A stretch of 33,123 nt of DNA. Origin: CAZLMW01 sp964560875. GTDB taxonomy: Bacteria; Myxococcota_A; UBA9042. The stretch is taken from assembly GCA_964560875.1 (NCBI GenBank), contig CAZLMW010000093.1, positions 1 to 33,123 of the forward strand. Direction: 5' to 3'. The translations under genes and the position numbers were made by a program. Below the pieces are notes generated by a model that was not told where the DNA came from, searched no databases, and worked only from the letters and a program-made list of their open reading frames with translations. Below are positions 16,443 to 24,135 of the stretch, piece after piece. The stretch's first letter is position 1, and every line of letters begins with the position of its first letter.

Positions 16443-19187
16443 ATGAGCGCGATATTCGCACCGGTCAGCCGCAGCACCGTCCTGGTGCTGGCCTTGGTGG
16501 CGGTCGTCGCGTGTAGCTCGGATCGGTCCCAGCCCGGGTCATTTGGAAACACGGGCGGCCTGTTCGCTAATTCCGACATCGCATTCGCGGATAGGGGTTC
16601 CGCCGACACCGCCAAGGGCGACGGCTCTGGATCCACGCAAGGCGCCTTGGACGGGCAGGGCGGCACCGTTGACGTGTCAGGTTCGGGCGCGAGCAAAGAC
16701 GGCTCGACGATGGACAGCTCCCTCAACGTTTTCGATGCTGGCGCCGCAACCGACGCGAAAACCGAGCTGTCCGATACGCTCCAAGACGCGACGAGCGCCG
16801 ACGCAGGCAAGAAAGATGCTGGCAAGAAAGACACGGGCAAAAAAGACACGGGCAAGCTCCCGGATTTGCCCGGCCCGCCCAAGATCGACATCAAGACGCT
16901 CAAACCCGGTGAGTGCATCAACAACCTCGATTGCAAAGTCGGGGTGTGCGTCGCCGGCAAGTGTTGCGCCGATAAGAACAAGGTCTGCGGAGCCGTGTGC
17001 TGCGGCGCGGCGTCGGTGTGTTTCGCCGGGGCTTGCGTGAAGCCGGGCAAACCTTGCGTGGCGCCCGAAGACTGCGTGCCCGACGGCTACTGCGAGACCG
17101 CGCTTGGCGGTGGCAAGAAGCTCGGCGGAAAGGGGCCGATGTGCGTCGCGCCGGCCGCCTTGATGGGGCGGTGCCTCAAGCTGCCCGTGAAGTGCCCGCC
17201 GAAGGGTTCGGGCAAGCCGGCTCCCAAAGGATGCCTGCCCGCCTGCGAAGTGAAACCGCCGCCAGGAAAACTCGACCCCGTGTTGGAGTGGACCTGGGGA
17301 CCCAAGGCCAAGATAGCGGGCAACAAGACCGATGTGTGGTCGACGCCGACCGTGGCGCGCATTCACGACAGCAACTGCGATGGCAAGATCGACTCGCTGG
17401 ATCCTCCGGTTGTTGTCGTCGTGACCGGCGACTCCAAGACGACCTGTTGCTCGTGTGGCGGTGGGTCCAAGTGCCGGACCGGCGTTCTGCGTGCGCTCGA
17501 TGGCGCAACGGGCACGGAGATTTGGTCGGCAACCTCGCCGTTTCCAGGAGCCCTCGGCTATGCCGGGTTGAGCGTCGCCCTCGGGGACGTGGACGGTGAC
17601 AAGCGCACGGACATTGTGACCGCTGCGGGCAAGGGGCGCATTGTCGCGGTCAGCGGCAAAGGCAAGGTGATTGCGACGTCCAAGCTCGCGGTGTCCGGCG
17701 CGACGACGGGCAGCTTCGGCTGGGGCGGTGGGCTCGCGATGGCGGACATGAACGGAGACGGCCACCCCGAAGTCGCGTATGGCAACTCGGTGTTCGGCTT
17801 CACCGGCACAGGGGCGATGACAAAGGTCGCCCGTAAATGGGTCGGAAAGGGCGGCACGGGTGGTGGCAGCGGTCGGGCCCTGTCGACGTTCGCCAATGTC
17901 GACAACAACCCCAACGGCCATCTCGAGCTCATCGGTGGCAACACAGCGTACGATTCCAACGGCAACATCGTGTGGAAAGCCGTTGGCGTGCCCGATGGTT
18001 TCCCGGCGGTGGCCGACCTCGACAAGAACGGCACCGCGGAGGTCGTCGTCATCGGCAGTGGGCGTGTCTATGTCATCGATGGGCCGACCGGGAAGGTGAA
18101 GGTGGCTGGCTTCAAGCTCGCCGGCACCGGCAGCGGCGGCCCTCCCACCATCGCCGATTTCGACGGCGACGGACTGCCCGAAATCGGCGCAGCACAGCGC
18201 AACCTGTATTCGATGGTGGATGTCGCGGGCGGCAAGCTGTCCATCGCATGGAAGGCCAAGAACCACGACCTCAGCTCGTCGGTGACCGGCTCTACCGTCT
18301 TCGATTTCGAAGGCGACGGAAAGGCGGAGGTCATCTACATGGATGAATGCTACCTGTGGGTCTACGACGGCAGCACCGGCAAGGTCCGCTACTCCGCCAA
18401 CAGCAGCAGCTTCACCGCTACCGAAGCGCCGATCGTGGCGGACGTGGATGGCGACGGGCAGGCTGAGATCGTGCTCATCAGCAACGGGGCGCGGATGGAT
18501 TCGGGCGGTTGGAAATGCAACGTCTCCCCCTACAACAAGGGCATGAGCGGCTGGCCGAAGTGGAGCCCACCAAGTTACGGACCGGCCTGGCGCGGGGTGC
18601 GCGTTTTCGGCAGCAAATCGGGTCGCTGGGTTGGCACGCGTACGCTCTGGTCGCAGCACACCTATCACGTCACCGACATCTGCGATCCGCACGACAGCGC
18701 CTGCACGAAGACCGCGGCGTACGGGACGGTGCCGGTCAACGAAAAGAAGAACTGGACGCTCAAATGGCTCAACAACTTCCGTCAAAACGTGCAGGACAAG
18801 GGCATCTACGACGCGCCGGACGCGACCGTCGATGTGCAGGTGTTGTGCGATAAGCCGCTCAAACTACGTGCGTTGGCGCGAAATCTCGGTCAAGCGCGGC
18901 TGCCCAAGGGCGTCAAGGTCGGCTTCTTCGAGGTGGCCGCGGGCGGCGACAAACTCCTGGGGACCGCGGTGACCCAACATCCGCTGTGGCCAGGGCAGGT
19001 CGTGGCGCTCCAGTTCAAGACCAAGGTGCTCGACCAGACCGGCAACACGGCATTTCGCGCCAAGATCCTGCTCGACAAGCAGAACCCGACCTTCTTCGAG
19101 TGCCGCGAGGACAACAACACGAGCCCACCACGGAAGGCAGCCTGCAGCACGGGTGTCTTTCATCGTCCGCCGGACTGGAAGTGGTAA
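16443..19187 (+). CDS. FG-GAP/VCBS propeller surface lipoprotein with CARDB-like C-terminus
   Basis: A 914-residue secreted lipoprotein with lipobox VVAC (Cys24). Residues 30-150 are an Asp/Gly/Ser linker ending in a Lys/Asp repeat (GKKDTGKKDTGK). Residues about 157-280 are Cys-rich (CVAGKCC, VCCGAASVC). Residues about 300-680 contain seven to eight FG-GAP-type calcium loops, including DSNCDGKID, DVDGDKRTD, DMNGDGHPE, DFDGDGLPE, DFEGDGKAE and DVDGDGQAE. One blade is degenerate (NVDNNPNGHLE). This predicts an integrin-like beta-propeller. Residues 793-914 resemble a CARDB adhesion domain (DVQVLC...L.A.ARNLGQARLP.GV.V.FFE...FFECREDNNTS). GAGGGG lies 7 bases before the ATG. The role is probably surface binding; partners are unknown. 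The gene overlaps the next one. Confidence 0.85.
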   Translation: MSAIFAPVSRSTVLVLALVAVVACSSDRSQPGSFGNTGGLFANSDIAFADRGSADTAKGDGSGSTQGALDGQGGTVDVSGSGASKDGSTMDSSLNVFDAGAATDAKTELSDTLQDATSADAGKKDAGKKDTGKKDTGKLPDLPGPPKIDIKTLKPGECINNLDCKVGVCVAGKCCADKNKVCGAVCCGAASVCFAGACVKPGKPCVAPEDCVPDGYCETALGGGKKLGGKGPMCVAPAALMGRCLKLPVKCPPKGSGKPAPKGCLPACEVKPPPGKLDPVLEWTWGPKAKIAGNKTDVWSTPTVARIHDSNCDGKIDSLDPPVVVVVTGDSKTTCCSCGGGSKCRTGVLRALDGATGTEIWSATSPFPGALGYAGLSVALGDVDGDKRTDIVTAAGKGRIVAVSGKGKVIATSKLAVSGATTGSFGWGGGLAMADMNGDGHPEVAYGNSVFGFTGTGAMTKVARKWVGKGGTGGGSGRALSTFANVDNNPNGHLELIGGNTAYDSNGNIVWKAVGVPDGFPAVADLDKNGTAEVVVIGSGRVYVIDGPTGKVKVAGFKLAGTGSGGPPTIADFDGDGLPEIGAAQRNLYSMVDVAGGKLSIAWKAKNHDLSSSVTGSTVFDFEGDGKAEVIYMDECYLWVYDGSTGKVRYSANSSSFTATEAPIVADVDGDGQAEIVLISNGARMDSGGWKCNVSPYNKGMSGWPKWSPPSYGPAWRGVRVFGSKSGRWVGTRTLWSQHTYHVTDICDPHDSACTKTAAYGTVPVNEKKNWTLKWLNNFRQNVQDKGIYDAPDATVDVQVLCDKPLKLRALARNLGQARLPKGVKVGFFEVAAGGDKLLGTAVTQHPLWPGQVVALQFKTKVLDQTGNTAFRAKILLDKQNPTFFECREDNNTSPPRKAACSTGVFHRPPDWKW
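16806..16856 (+). repeat. 15-bp tandem repeats coding GKKDT linker
   Basis: Three units (16806-16820, 16821-16835, 16836-16850) plus a partial fourth, pattern GGCAAGAAAGACACG, encode GKKDA/GKKDT. This positively and negatively charged linker separates the acidic N-terminal region from the Cys-rich part of the propeller lipoprotein. Confidence 0.85.
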
Positions 19188-21565
19188 GACGCGCCCTCGG
19201 AGACCGGCATCCGCCGTTCGTTAGGCTTCTAACGATTGGCACGTTCGCGTGGTTTGTCGCGCTTTTGGTCGGCTGCGGCCAAGACAGGCCTGATTTCCAA
19301 CCTGCGCCCGGCGGTGTCGGTACGCCGTTTTCAGACACCCAGCCCTGGGAGGTCATCGGCGCGACCGACACATTGGGCGGCGATGATGTAGCTGCCAGTG
19401 GCCAGGACGTCGCGGGCAACAACGTCGATGTTTCGCCCCAACCCAAGGATGTGGCGGCCGTCACCGGGCCCCCGTGCGAGAAGAACAGCGACTGCGCAAA
19501 ACACAAGGACACGCCCATGTGCCTGGTCACCCAGGGCGTCTGCGTCGAATGCATCGTCGACTTTCAATGCACCCAGAAGAAGGCCGGCACGGCGTGTGAG
19601 AACTACTCCTGCGCCGAGATCGCGTGCAAGCCGGGATCGACCTGGTGCAAGACCGGTTTCGTGGCGACGTGCAACAAGTCCGGCAAAGGATTTGAGCTCG
19701 CGTCGTGCCCCGATGCCAAACCTGTGTGTATCAAGGGTGTGTGCGGCTTCTGTGAACCCAGCCAGCGGTTCTGCCAGGCCCCCCCGGCCGGTGGCAAGAG
19801 CATCCGAGTGCTGCAATGCAACAAGGCTGGAACCGACGCTGACGTGTACAAGACCTGCGCAAAGGGCAACGAGTGCATCGCTGGTGCGTGCAAGGCGTGT
19901 GTGCCCGGAATCAAGAAGTGCATCGGTAGCAAGGCCGTTCAATGTCGGCCCGATGGCAGCGCGCTCGATGTCGTCAAGGACTGCGCGAACGCGGACCAGG
20001 GCTGTCTGGCCGGGGTGTGCGTCAACCCTTGCAGCGGCGACCTGAAGTCGAATACGCACGCGGGCTGTCGCTATTGGGCGGTCGACCTCGACAACGCGGT
20101 GCATAAATCGGGCGGGCAGACGTTCGATGCGCAGAACATGCAGTTCGCCGTCATTGTCAGCAACACCGTCGGGGTGAGCACCGGAGTGACCGCCAACGTG
20201 AAAGTCCGGCTCGGCAAACACGTCGCTACGCACCAGGTCAAGCCGGGATTCCTCGCGGCGCTCAAGCTGCCCGATCCCGCTTGGAAACTGACGGGGACCA
20301 GCCTCGACGGCACGGAGATCGCCGACAAGGCGTTCGAGATCAGCAGCAACGTCCCGATCATCGCCTACCAGTTCAATCCGCTTGAGAACTTCGGCGTGTT
20401 CAGCAACGACGCGTCCTTGTTGCTGCCCGAACACGTGCTCGGCCAGCACTACTACGTGATGACGCGCCGCCAGAATTTCATCGCGCATCCGTCGTACCTG
20501 ACCGTTGTTGGAGCAGGCACGCAGGGCAAATCGGTCAATGTAACCGTGCAGGTCACCGCGCCGACGATGGCCGCCAAGAACGTGCCGGCGCTCAAGAAGG
20601 GGCAGACGTTTAAGCTCTCGCTCGCCCCTGGACGCGTCTTCAACCTCGAAACCGCCGCAATCGGAGCCGACCTGACCGGCTCGCGCGTCGATGCGGACGG
20701 GCCAATCGCTGTTTTCGCCGGTAGTGAGGCAGCTAACGTTCCCGACACGAACAACTGCCTCAAGGGGGCAGGGCAGCCGATCGGCAAGTGCGAAAACGGG
20801 GGATGGGCCTGCAAGACCATCGCCGATTGTCCGGTGACGTGCTGCGCCGACCACATCGAACAGCAGCTGTTCCCGGTATCGTCCTGGGGAAAGACCTACG
20901 TGGCGACGAAGCTCAAGAAACGGGGCCTCGAACCCGACGTGTGGCGCGTCATGGCAGCCAACAACGGGACCAACATCACGACAAAGCCTCCGCAGGGCTC
21001 CAAGCTCGTGCTCAACGCTGGCGAGTTCTTCGAGTTCGCCTCCAAGGCCGACTTCACCATCGCCGCCGACAAGCCAATCCTCGTCGGACAGTTCATGGCG
21101 TCCGCCAACGCGCCCGATCCCAACAACGACTTGTGCACCGCGCAACAGCTCGGCCAAAAAGTGTGTGCGACGTACCTCGCCAAGACCGGCAAAGGGCTCG
21201 CCTGCCAAAAGCATACCGACTGCCCAAATGTGCCCCAGCAACAGGACGCCAAGATCGGCGATCCGGCGTTCATCCTGGCGGTCGCCGAGGAGCGCTGGCT
21301 GAGCCACTACGTCTTCCTGACACCGGACAAGTACAAGCACTCCTACGTCAACATCGTCCGGGCCAAGGGCGTTGCGGTGGCGCTGGACGGCAAGTCGGTC
21401 GGGGCGGGAAAATTCTCTGGTGTGCCCGGCTCACAATTCGACGTCGCGCGCCTCGCGCTAAACCCGGGCGGCCACGTTATTGCCGCAACCCAACCCGTCG
21501 GCGTCGTCGTGTATGGCTGGGATGAGTTCGTCAGCTACGGCTACCCGGCCGGCGCCGGCTTCTAG
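19181..21565 (+). CDS. IgGFc-binding-domain surface lipoprotein
   Basis: A 794-residue secreted lipoprotein. The GTG start at 19181 is inferred: it overlaps the stop of the propeller gene (GTGGTAA) and gives a basic n-region (VVRRALGDRHPP), hydrophobic core and lipobox LVGC (Cys32). No better in-frame start exists before the lipobox. Residues about 87-290 are Cys-rich (WCKTGFVATC, FCEPSQRFC, CKACVPGIKKC). From about residue 294 the GCRYWAVDLDN motif opens a long IgGFc-binding-type domain. Its typical segments include DHIEQQLFPVSSWGKTYV, LNAGEFFEF, PILVGQF, YVFLTPDKY, YVNIV and VVVYGWDEFVSYGYPAG near the end. In bacteria this domain is of unknown function; the name comes from the animal protein. 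Coupled translation suggests it works with the propeller lipoprotein. Confidence 0.85.
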   Translation: MVRRALGDRHPPFVRLLTIGTFAWFVALLVGCGQDRPDFQPAPGGVGTPFSDTQPWEVIGATDTLGGDDVAASGQDVAGNNVDVSPQPKDVAAVTGPPCEKNSDCAKHKDTPMCLVTQGVCVECIVDFQCTQKKAGTACENYSCAEIACKPGSTWCKTGFVATCNKSGKGFELASCPDAKPVCIKGVCGFCEPSQRFCQAPPAGGKSIRVLQCNKAGTDADVYKTCAKGNECIAGACKACVPGIKKCIGSKAVQCRPDGSALDVVKDCANADQGCLAGVCVNPCSGDLKSNTHAGCRYWAVDLDNAVHKSGGQTFDAQNMQFAVIVSNTVGVSTGVTANVKVRLGKHVATHQVKPGFLAALKLPDPAWKLTGTSLDGTEIADKAFEISSNVPIIAYQFNPLENFGVFSNDASLLLPEHVLGQHYYVMTRRQNFIAHPSYLTVVGAGTQGKSVNVTVQVTAPTMAAKNVPALKKGQTFKLSLAPGRVFNLETAAIGADLTGSRVDADGPIAVFAGSEAANVPDTNNCLKGAGQPIGKCENGGWACKTIADCPVTCCADHIEQQLFPVSSWGKTYVATKLKKRGLEPDVWRVMAANNGTNITTKPPQGSKLVLNAGEFFEFASKADFTIAADKPILVGQFMASANAPDPNNDLCTAQQLGQKVCATYLAKTGKGLACQKHTDCPNVPQQQDAKIGDPAFILAVAEERWLSHYVFLTPDKYKHSYVNIVRAKGVAVALDGKSVGAGKFSGVPGSQFDVARLALNPGGHVIAATQPVGVVVYGWDEFVSYGYPAGAGF

Positions 21566-21937
21566 CGGACCGGGCAGATAGACGCGCTGTGGGCCTCGGT
21601 CGGCCATTCACGCTTGTTCGAACTGCGCCGAGAAAACCGTGAAGAATCACGCGGTACGTCATTTGGCCAAGTGCGAGTTGCGTTCGCATGTTCTATGATC
21701 CGGCGGAAGCGAAGAACGGCCATTCTGTGCGGTGGGATGGGCGATTGAAACACCGACACCGCTTCCGACGAGGGCAGGTCATCGTCAGCAGAGCGCGATC
21801 TTCTGGCTCGACCGCGAGATGCTCGACCGTCTCAAGCGGCGCCGCTGACATCGCCCTGACCAAGTGCGGCCCTCGGGGTGCGCATCGACTCCGGTCGTGG
21901 GACAATTGGAGCCAATCTGCAGGTCCTCGAGGTCGTC
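21566..21937. other. Intergenic region, no gene recognised
   Basis: The 372 bases between the IgGFc-type gene and the barrel gene hold no credible coding sequence. An open frame starting at 21688 translates to Arg/Ser/His-rich noise. A good -10 hexamer TATGAT lies at 21694-21699 but lacks a -35 at proper spacing. An imperfect inverted repeat around 21638-21655 (ACCGTG...CACGCGGT) could form a weak hairpin. Confidence 0.4.
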
Positions 21938-22705
21938 ATGCCGCCTCCCATCGCCCCCACAACGGCTCGCCGTTCGCGCATTCGTGGTTGTTCAATGGTG
22001 GCGCTCGCGGTCGTCGCCTTCATCGCGTCGGACCCGACACTTGCAGCAGCCCGGCCAGACCAGCCTGCCCAGCCAGGCCAGCCCACCCGGCCAGACCAGC
22101 CCACCCAGCCAGACCAGCCGGCCCAGCCGTTGCCACCTGCGATGAGGACGCCCGCAGCCCAGCCGTTGCCACCCCGAGCCAGGCCTGTCGGACCGCGTCG
22201 CCGCGCGCCCGCCAAGCGCTTCAACCTCGACCGATGGGAGCTCGCCGTCGGTCCAACCGTGCTCAAAGAACATGGGTTTGGAATCGCGGCCCGGATCCTC
22301 GGCAAGCGATTTGGGATCGAGGTCGGCGCCGCATACATGCCGTGGCTCATCGCGATTACCGGCGCCTGCACGTTCGCGGACATCGAGCTGCACGCCCACT
22401 ACGACGCTGCCGCGCTCTTTTCCGTCGCCAACATCAAGGACCGCATGCGCATCCTCATCAAGGCCGGCGGCGGCTGGCAGGACACGATCGGCATGGACGT
22501 GCGCGCCGGTGCTGCGTTCAACATGTACTTCAGCGATACGTTTGTGCTCGACGTTGGCGCCGGTCTCCAGGTGGTCCCGGGTGCAGGGGATGCGCTCAAA
22601 CGTATCGGCAAAGAGAACTGCCCGGGCGGAACCGTTAGCCAAGCCGACCAGGACACGTCCGTCTTGCAGCCCTATATCGGCGCGACCGGCTTTCTTCGGT
22701 TCTGA
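21938..22705 (+). CDS. Outer-membrane beta-barrel protein with Pro/Gln-rich leader
   Basis: A 255-residue exported protein. The ATG at 21938 is chosen because GAGG (21929-21932) lies 5 bases upstream and the signal peptide follows: a basic n-region (TARRSRIRG), hydrophobic core (MVALAVVAFIA) and an AAA-type cleavage site near residue 38. Residues 40-85 are a Pro/Gln-rich spacer (DQPAQPGQP repeats). The remainder alternates hydrophobic and polar residues as in barrel strands (IGVEVGAAYMPW-like, FNMYFSDTFVLDVGAGLQVV). The protein ends YIGATGFLRF with a terminal Phe, as recognised by the Bam machinery. Two Cys are present in the barrel. The function is not identifiable. The 3-hydroxyanthranilate dioxygenase gene starts 41 bases downstream, so cotranscription is possible. 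Confidence 0.72.
   Translation: MPPPIAPTTARRSRIRGCSMVALAVVAFIASDPTLAAARPDQPAQPGQPTRPDQPTQPDQPAQPLPPAMRTPAAQPLPPRARPVGPRRRAPAKRFNLDRWELAVGPTVLKEHGFGIAARILGKRFGIEVGAAYMPWLIAITGACTFADIELHAHYDAAALFSVANIKDRMRILIKAGGGWQDTIGMDVRAGAAFNMYFSDTFVLDVGAGLQVVPGAGDALKRIGKENCPGGTVSQADQDTSVLQPYIGATGFLRF
22052..22131 (+). repeat. Degenerate tandem repeats coding Pro/Gln spacer
   Basis: Imperfect units of about 15-18 bases (core CCAGACCAGCC, CCCAGCCAG) encode the DQP/AQP/GQP spacer after the signal peptide of the barrel protein. Confidence 0.65.
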
Positions 22706-22746
22706 CATCCCGGCCGCGCTCGAAAGACGGCGCATCGGAGCGAATC

Positions 22747-23268
22747 ATGTCCAAACTTGCGACCATCAACTTCGGCCAATGGTTGGGTGACAACAAGCAC
22801 CTGCTCAAGCCGCCGGTCGGCAACAAGAACCTCTACAACGACGGCGGGTTCATGGTGTTTGTGGTCGGCGGACCGAACGAGCGCACCGACTACCATATCG
22901 ATCCACTCGAAGAGCTCTTCTACATGATCAAGGGCGACATGACGCTCAAGATCGTCGAGGACGGTGAGTTCCGCGACCTCAAGATCCGTGAAGGCGAGTG
23001 CTTCTTGTTGCCGCCGTGCGTGCCCCACTCGCCCCAGCGCGAGGCCGACACCGTGGGTGTCGTCGTGGAATATGCGCGGCCGGCGGACAAGCACGACACG
23101 GTGCTGTGGTACTGCCCGGGGTGCCGCGCCGTCGTCTACGAAGAGAGCTTTCACCTAACCGACACGACCACGCAACTGGCGCCGGTTTTCGACCGATTCT
23201 ACGACAGCATCGAGGCGCGAACGTGCGGGGAATGCGGCGCCGTCCACCCCTCACCTCGCGACGATTAG
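22747..23268 (+). CDS. nbaC: 3-hydroxyanthranilate 3,4-dioxygenase
   Basis: A 173-residue cupin enzyme that opens the ring of 3-hydroxyanthranilate to 2-amino-3-carboxymuconate semialdehyde with Fe(II) and O2 (EC 1.13.11.6). The iron ligands are visible as His50 and Glu56 in RTDYHIDPLEELFYM and His94 in PPCVPHSPQR. Substrate residues Arg46, Arg98 and Glu109 are also present. The C-terminal rubredoxin-like second iron site is intact: Cys123/Cys126 (CPGC) and Cys160/Cys163 (CGEC). All sit one position before those of the well-studied Cupriavidus enzyme. GGAG lies 6 bases before the ATG. The cyclase gene follows after 15 bases, suggesting an operon. The gene is also called haaO in other organisms. 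Confidence 0.95.
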   Translation: MSKLATINFGQWLGDNKHLLKPPVGNKNLYNDGGFMVFVVGGPNERTDYHIDPLEELFYMIKGDMTLKIVEDGEFRDLKIREGECFLLPPCVPHSPQREADTVGVVVEYARPADKHDTVLWYCPGCRAVVYEESFHLTDTTTQLAPVFDRFYDSIEARTCGECGAVHPSPRDD

Positions 23269-23283
23269 ACCAGGCCGGCAACC

Positions 23284-24135
23284 ATGCAACTTCGGGTCCA
23301 GCACAACGGTCGGGAGCTTGTTGGCGTGCTCGCCGAGGCTATCGACCTGTCTCGGCCTGTCCGCGTCGGTGGTGGAACGTCCGCTTTTGGATTGGGGCAC
23401 GCAGCGGCAGAGCCGGTCGATATCGGGGGCGGACGGCGGCTCGCGACGCGTGAAGGCGGCAGCGTCAACTGCTTTGACTTGACCTGCAACGCACACGGCC
23501 ATGGCACCCACACCGAATCCGTCCGGCACATCACCGACGACGGCCCGAATGTCGACGCCGTGGCACCCATCGGTTGGATGGTGGCGCGCGTTGTCTGGCT
23601 CAGGCCCGTGCCCTTGCGGCGCAGCGGCGAAAGTTACCTGGGGAGCTGCGACAAATCCGACAAGATCGTCTCAGGGGCCGCCCTCCTTGCCGCGACCGGA
23701 GGGCTTGATGGCATCGACGCGTTGGTGATTGGTACGGAACCTTACCACCGGCATGAAGCCGTGGATTTTTCGGGTAAAAATCCGGCCTATCTAAGCGCCG
23801 AAGCAGCCGCGGTCATCGCCGCCTCGGACGTGCAGCACCTTGTTGTCGACTTGCCATCGATCGACCGAGAGGACGACGGCGGCACAACTCCAAACCACCG
23901 CGCATTCTGGGGCCTGAAAAAGGGCGAGCGAGCATCCGCAACCGCTTCGCATCCGCAACGGACGATCACCGAGCTCGTTTGTCTGCCCGCCGATGTTGAG
24001 GCGGGAATCTATGCCTTGTCGCTTCAGGTTGCGCCGATCGCGTCGGACGCGGCGCCATCGAGGCCCGTGTTGGTTCCGCTCAGACCCGCGTCGTCGTCCG
24101 CGTCGGACTCTTCGGGCCAGGGATCATCGATGTAG
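23284..24135 (+). CDS. Cyclase-family protein (kynurenine-formamidase-like)
   Basis: A 283-residue member of the metal-dependent cyclase/KynB superfamily. The metal site is visible in HGHGTHTESVRH (residues 71-82: His71, His73, His76, Glu78, His82), the HxGTHxE variant of the family. LPSIDREDDGG and ITELVCLPADVEAGIYALSLQVAP are also typical. Adjacent placement after 3-hydroxyanthranilate dioxygenase suggests a role in tryptophan/kynurenine breakdown, perhaps as arylformamidase, but substrates of this clade vary. The family core appears to end near PSRPVLVPL; the last 17 residues are a Ser-rich extension. The 3' end runs 112 bases into the convergent RND permease gene. Only a weak ribosome-binding site (CAGG, 9 bases away) is seen. 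Confidence 0.82.
   Translation: MQLRVQHNGRELVGVLAEAIDLSRPVRVGGGTSAFGLGHAAAEPVDIGGGRRLATREGGSVNCFDLTCNAHGHGTHTESVRHITDDGPNVDAVAPIGWMVARVVWLRPVPLRRSGESYLGSCDKSDKIVSGAALLAATGGLDGIDALVIGTEPYHRHEAVDFSGKNPAYLSAEAAAVIAASDVQHLVVDLPSIDREDDGGTTPNHRAFWGLKKGERASATASHPQRTITELVCLPADVEAGIYALSLQVAPIASDAAPSRPVLVPLRPASSSASDSSGQGSSM

Noticed and set aside
16677..18785. 702-codon open frame on the - strand opposite the propeller gene
   Set aside because: It is a shadow of the FG-GAP coding sequence, with no signal peptide or domain.
19331..21340. 669-codon open frame on the - strand opposite the IgGFc-type gene
   Set aside because: It is a shadow frame; the + strand carries the lipobox, Cys motifs and domain landmarks.
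21688..22638. 316-codon + frame across the start of the barrel gene
   Set aside because: Its translation is Arg/His/Pro-rich noise; the barrel frame has the signal peptide, spacer and terminal Phe.
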